Positions 7,944-16,590 of a DNA stretch of 64,000 bases are shown one piece after another; positions within the stretch are counted from its first letter, which is position 1, and each line of letters opens with the position of its first letter. The translations under genes and the position numbers were made by a program. The notes under the pieces were generated by a model, which was given only the letters and a program-made list of their open reading frames with translations, had not been told where the DNA came from and did not search any database. Source of the DNA: Arthrobacter sp. zg-Y1110 (GTDB lineage: Bacteria > Actinomycetota > Actinomycetes > Actinomycetales > Micrococcaceae); NCBI RefSeq assembly GCF_025244865.1, contig NZ_CP104272.1, forward strand, positions 2,232,001 to 2,296,000. The letters are read 5' to 3'.

Positions 7944-10682
7944 GTGGCCGCAGAAGACACAACGGACATCCTGAGCGGGTTAACCAACCAGCTACCGGAC
8001 CGTGATCCTGAGGAAACCGCAGAATGGATCGAATCGCTCGACGAGCTGATCCGTTCGCAGGGCACTGAACGCGCGCAGTACATAATGCGTTCACTGCTCC
8101 AGCGTGCCGGTGCCCAGAGCGTGGGCGTGCCGATGGTAACCACCACCGACTACGTCAACACCATTCCGGTTGACCAGGAACCTGAATTCCCCGGCGACGA
8201 GGAAATCGAACGGCGATACCGCGCCTGGCTGCGTTGGAACGCCGCCATCATGGTGCACCGGGCCCAGCGCCCGGGCATCGGCGTAGGCGGCCATATTTCC
8301 ACGTACGCCGGAGCAGCGACCCTGTACGAAGTGGGCATGAACCACTTCTTCCGGGGCAAGGACCACCCGGGCGGCGGAGACCAGATTTACTTCCAGGGTC
8401 ACGCCTCCCCCGGCATGTATGCCCGCGCCTTCCTCGAAGGCCGCCTGTCCGAAGAGGACATGGACGGCTTCCGCCAGGAGAAGTCCCGCGAGGGGCATGC
8501 ACTGTCCTCCTACCCGCATCCGCGCAGCATGCCGGATTTCTGGGAATTCCCGACGGTTTCCATGGGCATTGGTCCCATGAACGCCATCTACCAGGCACAG
8601 TCCAACCGCTACCTGCAGAACCGCGGCATCAAGGACACTTCCCAGCAGCATGTGTGGGCGTTCCTTGGCGACGGAGAGATGGACGAGCCCGAATCGCGCG
8701 GCCTGCTCCAGCTCGCCGCCAATGACAAGCTCGACAACCTGACCTTTGTGATCAACTGCAACCTGCAGCGCCTCGACGGCCCGGTCCGCGGCAACGGCAA
8801 GATCATGCAGGAACTGGAAGCCTTCTTCCGGGGCGCAGGCTGGAATGTCATCAAGGTTGTCTGGGGCCGCGAGTGGGATGACCTGCTCCAGCGCGACAAG
8901 GACGGCTCGCTGGTGGACATCATGAATGCCACCCCCGACGGCGACTACCAGACCTATAAGGCCGAGTCCGGCGGATTTGTGCGCGACCACTTCTTCGGCA
9001 AGACCCCGGAGACCAAGGAACTCGTTGCCAACCTGACCGACGAGGAAATCTGGAACCTCAAGCGCGGCGGCCACGATTACCGCAAGGTTTACGCCGCGTA
9101 CAAGGCAGCCACGGAATTCAAGGGCGCGCCGACGGTCATCCTGGCCCACACGGTCAAGGGTTACGGCCTGGGCACGCACTTCGAGGGCCGCAACGCGACC
9201 CACCAGATGAAGAAGCTCACGCTTGATGACCTGAAGGCTTTCCGCGACCACCTGCGGATCCCGATCAGCGACGAGCAGCTCGAAGCCGACCCGTACCAGC
9301 CGCCGTACTACAACCCGGGAGCGGATGCCCCCGAGATCAAGTACATGCTGGAACGCCGGCGCGAACTGGGCGGCAACGTCCCTGAACGCCGGGTGAAGCA
9401 CGAACCCGTCCACCTTCCGGACGAGAAGGCCTACGAAGTAGCCAACCGGGGTTCCGGCAAGCAGCTGGCCGCCACCACCATGGCCTTCGTCCGCCTGCTC
9501 AAGGACCTGATGCGGGACAAGGAGTTCGGCAAGCGCATTGTGCCGATCATCCCCGATGAGGCCCGTACCTTCGGCATGGACTCGTTCTTCCCGACGGCCA
9601 AGATCTACAACCCCAAGGGGCAGAACTACCTGTCCGTGGACCGGGACCTCGTCCTGGCCTACAAGGAATCCCCGCAGGGCCAGATTGTGCACGTCGGCAT
9701 CAACGAGGCCGGCTCGATTGCGGCGTTCACCGCGGCGGGCACGTCCTACGCCACGCACGGCGAGCCGCTGATCCCGGTCTACGTGTTCTACTCGATGTTC
9801 GGCTTCCAGCGCACCGCCGACTACATCTGGGCGGCTACCGACCAGATGGCACGCGGGTTCCTGATCTCGGCTACCGCCGGCCGCACCACCCTCACCGGTG
9901 AAGGCCTGCAGCATGCCGACGGCCACTCGCCGATCCTGGCCTCCACCAACCCCGCGGTGAAGACCTACGATCCGGCGTACGGCTACGAGATCGGACACAT
10001 TATCCGCCACGGCCTCGAGGAGATGTACGGCCCGGATTCCAAGGATCCGAACGTCATCTACAACCTCATGGTCTACAACGAGCCGATCCAGCAGCCCAAG
10101 GCCCCCGAGGACCTGGACGTGGAAGGCATCATCAAGGGCATCTACCTGCTCGCACCGGCAAAGATCGACGGACCCCGCACGCAGCTGCTGGCCTCCGGTG
10201 TTGCCGTGCCGTGGGCACTGGAAGCCCAGAAGCTCCTTGCCGAGGACTGGGGTGTCTCGGCCGATGTCTGGTCCGTGACCTCCTGGAACGAGCTCCGCCG
10301 CGACGGCCTCGCCGCCGAGGAGGAAGCGTTCCTGAACCCCGGCTCTGAGCCGCGGGTGCCCTTCGTCACCCAGCAGCTGGCCGGTGCCACCGGCCCGATT
10401 GTTGCCTCGACGGACTACATGAAGGCCGTTCCGGACCAGATCCGCCAGTTCCTGCCGAACGAATTCGCCACCCTCGGTGCCGACGACTTCGGTTTCGCGG
10501 ACACCCGTGCAGCTGCACGCCGGTACTTCAAGATCGACAGCCACTCGATGGTGGTGCGGGCATTGGAGATGCTCGCCCGCCGCGGTGAAGTCGACGCCAA
10601 TGCCCCCAAGGAGGCAATGGAGAAGTACCACCTGCTGGACGTCAACGCCGGCACCAGCGGAAACGCCGGCGGCGACGCCTAA
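7944..10682 (+). CDS. aceE: Pyruvate dehydrogenase E1 component, homodimeric type
   Basis: This thiamine-diphosphate enzyme decarboxylates pyruvate and passes the acetyl group to lipoylated E2. Its 912 residues match the single-chain (AceE) type used by actinobacteria. The ThDP/Mg motif runs from [10 protein letters not shown] to FVINCN (residues ~235-272). Other conserved pieces are [16 protein letters not shown] near the N-terminus, [15 protein letters not shown], and the C-terminal RRYF. GAGAGG at 7932-7937 lies six bases before GTG 7944, so I prefer this start over the TTG at 7938. The 289-base gap shared with the divergent DUF3052 gene must hold both promoters; I see no further gene in it. 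Confidence 0.97.
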   Translation: MAAEDTTDILSGLTNQLPDRDPEETAEWIESLDELIRSQGTERAQYIMRSLLQRAGAQSVGVPMVTTTDYVNTIPVDQEPEFPGDEEIERRYRAWLRWNAAIMVHRAQRPGIGVGGHISTYAGAATLYEVGMNHFFRGKDHPGGGDQIYFQGHASPGMYARAFLEGRLSEEDMDGFRQEKSREGHALSSYPHPRSMPDFWEFPTVSMGIGPMNAIYQAQSNRYLQNRGIKDTSQQHVWAFLGDGEMDEPESRGLLQLAANDKLDNLTFVINCNLQRLDGPVRGNGKIMQELEAFFRGAGWNVIKVVWGREWDDLLQRDKDGSLVDIMNATPDGDYQTYKAESGGFVRDHFFGKTPETKELVANLTDEEIWNLKRGGHDYRKVYAAYKAATEFKGAPTVILAHTVKGYGLGTHFEGRNATHQMKKLTLDDLKAFRDHLRIPISDEQLEADPYQPPYYNPGADAPEIKYMLERRRELGGNVPERRVKHEPVHLPDEKAYEVANRGSGKQLAATTMAFVRLLKDLMRDKEFGKRIVPIIPDEARTFGMDSFFPTAKIYNPKGQNYLSVDRDLVLAYKESPQGQIVHVGINEAGSIAAFTAAGTSYATHGEPLIPVYVFYSMFGFQRTADYIWAATDQMARGFLISATAGRTTLTGEGLQHADGHSPILASTNPAVKTYDPAYGYEIGHIIRHGLEEMYGPDSKDPNVIYNLMVYNEPIQQPKAPEDLDVEGIIKGIYLLAPAKIDGPRTQLLASGVAVPWALEAQKLLAEDWGVSADVWSVTSWNELRRDGLAAEEEAFLNPGSEPRVPFVTQQLAGATGPIVASTDYMKAVPDQIRQFLPNEFATLGADDFGFADTRAAARRYFKIDSHSMVVRALEMLARRGEVDANAPKEAMEKYHLLDVNAGTSGNAGGDA

Positions 10683-10714
10683 GCAATCCGCCGGCCCCGA
10701 AGCTCGGGGAACAT

Positions 10715-10750
10715 GAAAGGGAACCGCCGCATCTGCGGCGGTTCCCTTTC
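10715..10750 (+). terminator. aceE terminator hairpin 1
   Basis: The perfect inverted repeat GAAAGGGAACCGCCGC / GCGGCGGTTCCCTTTC has loop ATCT. It begins 33 bases after the aceE stop and is followed by GTTTGG, a weak U-run. It is the first of two related hairpins in the 295-base aceE-permease gap; apart from these and the downstream ribosome binding site, nothing else was recognised in that gap. Confidence 0.75.
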
Positions 10751-10846
10751 GTTTGGCGGCCCATCCCGCCCGAATCCCACGTCCCTGCCAAAACACTCGT
10801 AGTACCGCTGTCCCTTGCGGCCACGACACGGCCCGTAACAAATGAC

Positions 10847-10876
10847 GGAACCGCCGCACGCCACGGCGGTTCCTTT
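10847..10876 (+). terminator. Second hairpin downstream of aceE, same core sequence
   Basis: GGAACCGCCG pairs with CGGCGGTTCC across the loop CACGCCA, followed by TTTCCG. The arm GGAACCGCCGC also forms the first hairpin about 120 bases upstream, so the two look duplicated. It is either a back-up terminator for aceE or an element ahead of the permease gene. Confidence 0.55.
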
Positions 10877-10977
10877 CCGTTTTCTCCCTGCGTGCCGTTA
10901 TGCTCCCCACAATCGGCGCGCATCCCTACGGCTGCTTGCTGTTCGTTCGACGTCGAACCCTCGCCCAAAGGAGGAAG

Positions 10978-11931
10978 ATGGCCAGGACCACTGTGTCGCC
11001 GCCGGTCTCCGCCGCACCGCCCGGCAGGAACCCCCCGGTCCGCCGCCGCCGTTTTTCCGGCCGCAGCCGCAGGGACTTTTTTACCTTCCTGGCCTTTGCG
11101 CTGCCCAACCTGATCCTGATTGCCGCATTCACCTACCGGCCGCTGTTCAGCAACATCTACTACTCCACCCTGAACTGGACCCTTGGGGCCAAGACAGCCA
11201 CGGTGGTCGGGATCGAAAACTACGTCACGTTCTTCACCTCTCCCGATGCCCGGGACGTGTTGACGGTAACGGCCGTGTTCACGGTCTTCACCGTCGGCGG
11301 ATCGATGCTCCTCGGACTGCTGGTTTCGCTGGCGCTGAACCTGAAAGTCCGCGGCACCAGCCTGGCCCGCGCAGCCGTCTTTGCCCCGTATGTCCTGTCC
11401 GGCGTGGGTGTGGGCCTGGTCTGGTTGTTCATTTTCGACCCCGTCTACGGAGCACTGGCCTGGGTGCTGCGCGGTTTCGGAGCCAGCAGCCCCGAATGGA
11501 TCAACAACCCGGACATGGCCCTGGTCATGGTCATCCTGGTTTATGTATGGAAGAACCTGGGCTACTGCGCGGTGGTCTACCTTGCCGGCCTCCAGTCGAT
11601 TCCGCGCGACGTCCTCGAGGCCGCACAGCTCGACGGCGCGGGAGCGGCACGGCGGTTCTTCAGTGTTTCGCTGCCGCTGCTCTCCCCGACAACCTTCTTC
11701 CTGCTCATCACCACCCTGCTCAGTTCGCTGCAGGCTTTTGACCTGATCCGCATCATGACCCCCACGGGCAACGGCACGAACACCCTGATCTTCGAGGCCT
11801 ATCTGCAGGCCTTCGGCGGATTCAACCGGGCGGGCTATTCGGCCACCGTCTCAGTGATCCTGTTCGTGCTGCTGCTGGTGGTCACCGGCTTCCAGCTCCG
11901 GTTCGTCGAGCGAAAGGTGCACTACTCATGA
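10978..11931 (+). CDS. ABC sugar transporter permease (MalF/UgpA type)
   Basis: This is the first of two inner-membrane channel subunits of a carbohydrate-type (CUT1) importer. The 317-residue protein opens with an Arg/Pro-rich cytoplasmic stretch and then has about six membrane segments, starting with FFTFLAFALPNLILIAAF. The coupling loop for the ATPase is clear: EAAQLDGAGAARRFFSVSLPLL near residue 218. AAAGGAGG lies just before ATG 10978, so I take this start; an upstream ATG at 10900 is less likely. The next permease begins inside its stop (ATGA). No ATP-binding subunit is encoded anywhere in the window, so a shared MsiK-like ATPase elsewhere is probable. Confidence 0.92.
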   Translation: MARTTVSPPVSAAPPGRNPPVRRRRFSGRSRRDFFTFLAFALPNLILIAAFTYRPLFSNIYYSTLNWTLGAKTATVVGIENYVTFFTSPDARDVLTVTAVFTVFTVGGSMLLGLLVSLALNLKVRGTSLARAAVFAPYVLSGVGVGLVWLFIFDPVYGALAWVLRGFGASSPEWINNPDMALVMVILVYVWKNLGYCAVVYLAGLQSIPRDVLEAAQLDGAGAARRFFSVSLPLLSPTTFFLLITTLLSSLQAFDLIRIMTPTGNGTNTLIFEAYLQAFGGFNRAGYSATVSVILFVLLLVVTGFQLRFVERKVHYS

Positions 11932-12848
11932 GTGTCCCCGCACCCGCCGCCCCCGTGTCCGCGCCGACACCACCCGGCAGCAAGGGTCCCGGCCGCACCG
12001 GCGACGGCCCGCTCTCACGTCGAAACATCACCGAAACCCTGGTGACGGGGTACGTTCCCCTGGCCCTCACCACACTGGTGGTATTCCTCCCCCTGATGTG
12101 GATGGTCCTGTCCTCCTTCAAGGGGCCCGGCGAGATCGTTACAACGGACCTGGATGTCCTGCCGGACTCCCTGGACTTCAGCAACTACCAGGAGGCCATG
12201 ACCCTGGTGCCGTTCGGCAGGTTCTTCGTCAACAGCGTGATCGTCACGCTCGCCGGCGCCTCCATCAAGGTGGTGCTTGCCATCCTCACCGCGTACGCGC
12301 TGGTCTTCATCAGGTTCCCGTTCAAGCGGGCGATTTTCGTAGCCATCCTGGTGGCCCTCATGGTCCCGCCGCAGGTGGCCATCCTGCCGAACTACATCCT
12401 CGTAACGTCCCTGGGCGGTGCCGACACGTATTGGGGCATGATCCTGCCCGGACTTGGGACCGCCTTCGGGACCTTCCTCCTGCGGCAGCATTTCCTTACC
12501 CTGCCCGGCACCATCCTGGAATCAGCGGAGATCGACGGAGCGGGACACTGGTCCCGCCTGTGGCGGATCGTGGTCCCGATTTCGGTGCCGACCATCGCCA
12601 CCGTGGGACTGGTCACGATCGTGACCGAATGGAATGAGTACATCTGGCCGCTGGTGATCGTCAGCCGGCCCGAGATGATGACCCTGCCGGTGGGCCTGAC
12701 CCTGCTCCGGAATTCCGAGTCAGATCCCGCCAGCTGGGGCATCATGATGGCCGGCGCGGTCCTGGTGCTGGTTCCGATCCTGGTGGTCTTCGCAGCCCTG
12801 CAGCGCTACATCGTCGCCGGACTGACCCAGGGCTCCGTCACCGGCTAA
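11928..12848 (+). CDS. ABC sugar transporter permease (MalG type)
   Basis: This second channel subunit of the importer has 306 residues. After a Pro-rich cytoplasmic N-terminus it has six predicted membrane spans, beginning with VPLALTTLVVFLPLMWMVL. The EAA coupling motif reads ESAEIDGAGHWSRLWRIVVPI around residue 198, with the typical G at the turn. LDFSNYQEA in the first periplasmic loop is typical of CUT1 MalG-like subunits. The ATG overlaps the stop of the partner permease by four bases, so the two are translationally coupled. The binding protein gene follows after 39 bases. The substrate cannot be told from the sequence. Confidence 0.93.
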   Translation: MSVPAPAAPVSAPTPPGSKGPGRTGDGPLSRRNITETLVTGYVPLALTTLVVFLPLMWMVLSSFKGPGEIVTTDLDVLPDSLDFSNYQEAMTLVPFGRFFVNSVIVTLAGASIKVVLAILTAYALVFIRFPFKRAIFVAILVALMVPPQVAILPNYILVTSLGGADTYWGMILPGLGTAFGTFLLRQHFLTLPGTILESAEIDGAGHWSRLWRIVVPISVPTIATVGLVTIVTEWNEYIWPLVIVSRPEMMTLPVGLTLLRNSESDPASWGIMMAGAVLVLVPILVVFAALQRYIVAGLTQGSVTG

Positions 12849-12887
12849 ACCGCACGGCAAAACATCCGCACTCCAGAAAGGCATTCC

Positions 12888-14243
12888 ATGTCAGCAGCAC
12901 CCAAGCCGGCCTTCAACCGCCGCCTGTTCCTGTCCCTCAGTGCTGCCGGCGCCTCCGCGGCCGCCCTGGCGGCCTGCGGCGGGCCGTCCACGGAGGCGGA
13001 CACACCCGTCGAGGAGGACGAACTCGACTTCAGCGGAGTGACCCCCGCCCCGGAGATCACCTTTTGGTCCAGCCACCCGGGCCAGTCCGAGGCAATTGAA
13101 ACCGAAATCATCGAAAAGTTCAACGCTTCCCAGAGCACGATCCGCGTCACCATGGTCAGCGCGGGATCCAACTACGAAGAGGTGGCCCAGAAGTTCCAAA
13201 CCACCCAGCAGGGCGGCGACCTTCCCGCAATCGTCATCTTCTCCGACGTCTGGTGGTTCCGCTATTTCCTCAACGAATCCATCATCCCGCTGGACACACT
13301 GATGGAACAGCTGGACTTCGACACCGCCGACTACCGGGACCAGCTGTTCAGCGACTACAAGTATGACGGCCGGCAGTGGGCCGTCCCGTTTGCCCGCTCC
13401 ACTCCCCTCTTCTACTACAACAAGGAACACTGGGCCGCCGCCGGACTGCCCAACCGGGCACCGGAGACCTGGCAGGAGTTCTCGGAGTGGGCACCGAAGA
13501 TCAAGGCGGCGGTGCCGGGCATCCAGCATGTCTACCAGCACCCCGCCTTGATTGACTATGCGGGCTGGACCCTGCAGAACCAGCTTTGGGGCGAGGGAGC
13601 GGCCTGGAGCGACGAATGGACCATTACGGCGGCCTCGGACGAGGCCGTCACCGCCATCCAGCAGGTCCAGGACACTGTTTACCGGGACGCCTGGGCCGGT
13701 GTGTCCTCCAAGGATGCCACCGCCGACATGGCGGCAGGCGCCGTCTCCGCGGCTGTGGGTTCCACCGGGAACCTCGTGGGTGTCCTCAAGACGGCAACAT
13801 TCGACGTCGGCGTGGGCTTCATGCCCGGCGGCAGCCGGGAACTCACCGGAGTCTGCCCCACCGGCGGCGCCGGCCTGGGCATCCCGAAGGACATTAGCCC
13901 CGAGCAGCAGCTCGCCGCCGCGACTTTCCTGAAGTTCCTGACCTCCCCGGAAAACACCGCAGCGTTCTCCGCGGCAACGGGCTACATGCCGGTGCGCAAG
14001 TCCGCGGACATGACGAAGGTGCTGGCTGCGACGCCGCAGATCCAAACGGCCATCGACCAGCTGGCCGTCACCCGGAACCAGGACTATGCCCGGGTGTTCC
14101 TGCCCGGAGCGGACCAGGAGATCGCCAAGGCGGCCGGCAGGATCCTCACGGAGCAGGCCGATGTGAAAACCACTCTCACGGAACTGTCCGCAACCTTGGA
14201 AGGTATCTACACAAACGACGTAAAACCCAAGCTACCCGCCTAG
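12888..14243 (+). CDS. Extracellular sugar-binding lipoprotein of the ABC importer
   Basis: This 451-residue solute-binding protein (family 1, MalE/UgpB-like) captures the sugar and docks on the two permeases encoded just upstream. The N-terminus has a twin-arginine FNRRLFLSL (Arg11-Arg12) and a lipobox LAAC (Cys30), so it may be exported by Tat and lipidated. The mature part starts with an acidic linker and ITFWSSHPGQSEAIE, typical of the first lobe; FPWM-like aromatic clusters and PVRKSADMTKV follow towards the end. AGAAAGG precedes ATG 12888. The order permease-permease-binding protein is the reverse of the common arrangement. I cannot assign a ligand; UgpB-like glycerol phosphodiester and oligosaccharide binders are both possible. 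Confidence 0.9.
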   Translation: MSAAPKPAFNRRLFLSLSAAGASAAALAACGGPSTEADTPVEEDELDFSGVTPAPEITFWSSHPGQSEAIETEIIEKFNASQSTIRVTMVSAGSNYEEVAQKFQTTQQGGDLPAIVIFSDVWWFRYFLNESIIPLDTLMEQLDFDTADYRDQLFSDYKYDGRQWAVPFARSTPLFYYNKEHWAAAGLPNRAPETWQEFSEWAPKIKAAVPGIQHVYQHPALIDYAGWTLQNQLWGEGAAWSDEWTITAASDEAVTAIQQVQDTVYRDAWAGVSSKDATADMAAGAVSAAVGSTGNLVGVLKTATFDVGVGFMPGGSRELTGVCPTGGAGLGIPKDISPEQQLAAATFLKFLTSPENTAAFSAATGYMPVRKSADMTKVLAATPQIQTAIDQLAVTRNQDYARVFLPGADQEIAKAAGRILTEQADVKTTLTELSATLEGIYTNDVKPKLPA

Positions 14244-14248
14244 CCAAC

Positions 14249-14266
14249 TTGTAGCCTTCACACAAA
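14249..14266. promoter_or_regulatory. Candidate FasR-type box upstream of fasR
   Basis: TTGTAGCCTTCACACAAA lies five bases after the binding-protein stop and 37 bases before the fasR ATG. It shares GTAG-N-CTTC-NNACAA with the inverted repeat upstream of fabD and resembles the one upstream of oleA. It could be an autoregulatory site; this is inference from the shared pattern. Confidence 0.4.
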
Positions 14267-14303
14267 ATAGCGGTTCACTCGCGCAGGCCGTAAGCTCGCA
14301 GGT

Positions 14304-15527
14304 ATGCCAGTGCGTCCCAATACGTCCGCTGCCTCAGCGCCGCCGGAAGCAGACCAGCCCACCGTCGAGCGCCTGAAAGCGAATATCGGCAGGCTTTCGA
14401 CTGCCACCCTGCAGCAGCTGGACATTTCCCTGCCGTGGTACCGGGGGCTGCGCCCGGACGAGCGCTCGGCGCTGGGAATGGTTGCGCAGAAGGGCATCGC
14501 GTCCTTCGTGAACTGGTACCAGCGTCCTGCCTCGCCCGCCTGGGTGCTCAGCGACGTCTTCGGCACCGCCCCAACCGAGCTCACCCGCTCGATCAGCCTG
14601 CAGAAGGCCCTCCAGCTGATCCGGGTGGTGGTCCAAGTGGTCGAGGACCGGGTTCCGGAGCTGGCCGGCAGCGAGGTCCAGTCCAAGCTGCGCGAAGCGG
14701 TGCTGCGCTATTCGCGTGAAGTGGCCTTCGCCGCCGCCGACGTCTATGCCCGTGCGGCCGAAACCCGGGGTGCCTGGGACACCCGGCTGGAGGCCCTTGT
14801 TGTCGACGCCATCCTGCGCGGCGAGAGTTCCGACGCGCTGCGCTCCCGGATCGCCGCCGTCGGTTGGAGCTCCGCGGCGCCGGTCACCGTTATGGTGGGC
14901 GGTTCTCCTGCCGAAGCCAATGCCACGTTCGTGAATGAACTCCGCCGGGCCACGGGCCGGCTGGCCGAAGACACCCTCGTGGGGATCCAGGGCGAGCGGC
15001 TGATCCTGGTCCTGGGCGGACTGGAGGACAAGGCTTTCTCCTACACCCGCCTGTCCGAACTCTTCGGTCCGGGTCCGGTGGTGTACGGCCCGCCCGCGCT
15101 CTCCCTGGTCGAGGCCGGCCCGTCCGCGCAGGCCGCGTTTGCCGGACTTACCGCCGCCCGCGCCTGGCCGGCTGCCCCACGCCCGGTGGCAGCTGACGAC
15201 CTGTGGCCCGAGCGGGTGATGTCCGGGGATGACACCGCGCGCAAGGCCCTGGTGGAAAGCATCTACACACCCCTGCTGGGTGCCTCCAACGGGCTGGCCG
15301 AGACCCTAAGCGCATACCTCTCGCTGGGTCACTCCCTGGAGGCCACGGCACGCGAACTCTTCGTCCACGCCAATACGGTCCGCTACCGACTGCGGCGGGT
15401 CTGCGATGTCACCGGATGGGACCCGATGCTGCCCCGCGAAGCGTTCGTACTGCAGACCGCACTGGTGGTCGGACGCCTGGCGCCGGCCGGAAAAGCAGCC
15501 CCCGAGAAGCCAGCCGTCCGCCTCTGA
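14304..15527 (+). CDS. fasR: PucR-family transcriptional regulator of fatty acid synthesis (FasR)
   Basis: The 407-residue protein has a central helical and sensor-like region and a C-terminal PucR-type helix-turn-helix around residues 335-395. SYLSLGHSLEATARELFVH-like spacing is seen as YLSLGHSLEATARELFVHA, followed by NTVRYRLRRVCDVTGWDP. In Streptomyces the gene in this position, immediately before fabD-fabH-acpP-fabF, is FasR, an activator of that operon. The same placement here is the main reason for the name. The ATG at 14304 gives the full N-terminus. It is likely autoregulated if the TTGTAG-type repeats upstream of fasR and fabD are its sites. The effector is not visible; acyl-CoA or acyl-ACP sensing would be plausible. 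Confidence 0.88.
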   Translation: MPVRPNTSAASAPPEADQPTVERLKANIGRLSTATLQQLDISLPWYRGLRPDERSALGMVAQKGIASFVNWYQRPASPAWVLSDVFGTAPTELTRSISLQKALQLIRVVVQVVEDRVPELAGSEVQSKLREAVLRYSREVAFAAADVYARAAETRGAWDTRLEALVVDAILRGESSDALRSRIAAVGWSSAAPVTVMVGGSPAEANATFVNELRRATGRLAEDTLVGIQGERLILVLGGLEDKAFSYTRLSELFGPGPVVYGPPALSLVEAGPSAQAAFAGLTAARAWPAAPRPVAADDLWPERVMSGDDTARKALVESIYTPLLGASNGLAETLSAYLSLGHSLEATARELFVHANTVRYRLRRVCDVTGWDPMLPREAFVLQTALVVGRLAPAGKAAPEKPAVRL

Positions 15528-15550
15528 ACCCTGCCCAGGTGCCGTCGTCG

Positions 15551-15572
15551 GCTTGTAGACTTCCTACAAAGC
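15551..15572. promoter_or_regulatory. Inverted repeat upstream of fabD (candidate FasR operator)
   Basis: TTGTAG and CTACAA arms flank the spacer ACTTC, with GC closing both ends (15551-15572). The repeat lies 64 bases before the fabD start in the 109-base fasR-fabD gap. Dyad symmetry and the related sequences upstream of fasR (14249) and oleA (47260) point to a regulator binding site. Confidence 0.5.
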
Positions 15573-15636
15573 CGTCCGGGGAGCTTGGTCTACGCAAACA
15601 CCCGGTACCGTCCCCTATCTTTGGAAAGCTGTATAC

Positions 15637-16590
15637 GTGCTTGCAATCGTCTGCCCCGGCCAGGGGTCCCAAACGCCAGGATTCCTCTCACCGTGGCTGG
15701 AACTGCCCGGCGTACGGGATCACCTTTCCGCGCTGAGCGACGTCGCCGGCCTGGACCTCATTGCCCACGGCACGGTCTCCGACGAGGAAACCATCAAGGA
15801 CACCGCCGTCGCCCAGCCCCTGATCGTTGCCGCCGGCCTGATGGCCGCCCGGCTGCTGCTGGATCCCTCGGCGCTGACATCCTCCACCGTCCTGGCCGGC
15901 CACTCTGTCGGCGAGATCACCGCCTCCGCCATCGCCGGTGCGCTGCCGGAAAACGACGCGCTGGTGTTCGTCCGGGAACGGGCCAACGCCATGGCACGCG
16001 CCGCAGCGGTTGAGCCCACGGGCATGAGCGCCATCCTTGGCGGGGATCCCGACGACGTGGCCGCCGTGCTGGAAGCCGCAGGGCTCACGGCAGCGAACGC
16101 CAACGGCGGCGGGCAGACCGTGGCGGCCGGAACGCACAACCAGCTCGAGGTACTCACCGCAGCACCGCCGGCCAAGGCACGGGTTATTCCGTTGAAGGTC
16201 GCCGGGGCGTTCCACACCTCCCACATGGCCCCCGCCGTGACTGTCCTCGAAGCGCTGCGCCCCTCCCTCACCCCGCAGGCGCCGCTGGCCACGCTGCTCT
16301 CCAACCGCGACGGCGCAGCCGTGGTGTCCGGCGATGCCAACCTTGACAGCCTCATCGCCCAGGTATCCCGCCCGGTACGGTGGGACCTCTGCATGGAGAA
16401 CATGCTCGGCATGGGCGTGACCGGCCTGCTGGAACTGCCGCCGGCAGGAACCCTCACCGGACTGGCACGCCGCGGCATGAAGGGCATACCGACGCTGGCC
16501 CTGAAATCCCCAGAAGATCTAACCGCTGCCCGGGAGTTCATCCGTGAGCATTCCGGAACGGCAGCAACAACCGGAGAAGGTAACGCGTGA
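15637..16590 (+). CDS. fabD: Malonyl-CoA:ACP transacylase
   Basis: FabD loads malonyl groups from CoA onto acyl carrier protein for type II fatty acid synthesis. The 317-residue product begins LAIVCPGQGSQTPGF, with the conserved GQGSQ oxyanion loop, and has the nucleophile elbow GHSVGE with Ser90. The catalytic histidine is in AGAFHTSHMAPA (about residue 190). Translation starts at GTG 15637, preceded by GGAAAGC. The last four bases overlap the fabH start (GTGA). It heads the fabD-fabH-acpP-fabF operon and probably responds to FasR through the inverted repeat upstream. Confidence 0.96.
   Translation: MLAIVCPGQGSQTPGFLSPWLELPGVRDHLSALSDVAGLDLIAHGTVSDEETIKDTAVAQPLIVAAGLMAARLLLDPSALTSSTVLAGHSVGEITASAIAGALPENDALVFVRERANAMARAAAVEPTGMSAILGGDPDDVAAVLEAAGLTAANANGGGQTVAAGTHNQLEVLTAAPPAKARVIPLKVAGAFHTSHMAPAVTVLEALRPSLTPQAPLATLLSNRDGAAVVSGDANLDSLIAQVSRPVRWDLCMENMLGMGVTGLLELPPAGTLTGLARRGMKGIPTLALKSPEDLTAAREFIREHSGTAATTGEGNA

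Noticed and set aside
8091..10910. A 939-codon open frame on the minus strand opposite aceE
   Set aside because: It mirrors the codon structure of aceE in GC-rich DNA, has no recognisable domain and covers a gene with certain identity.
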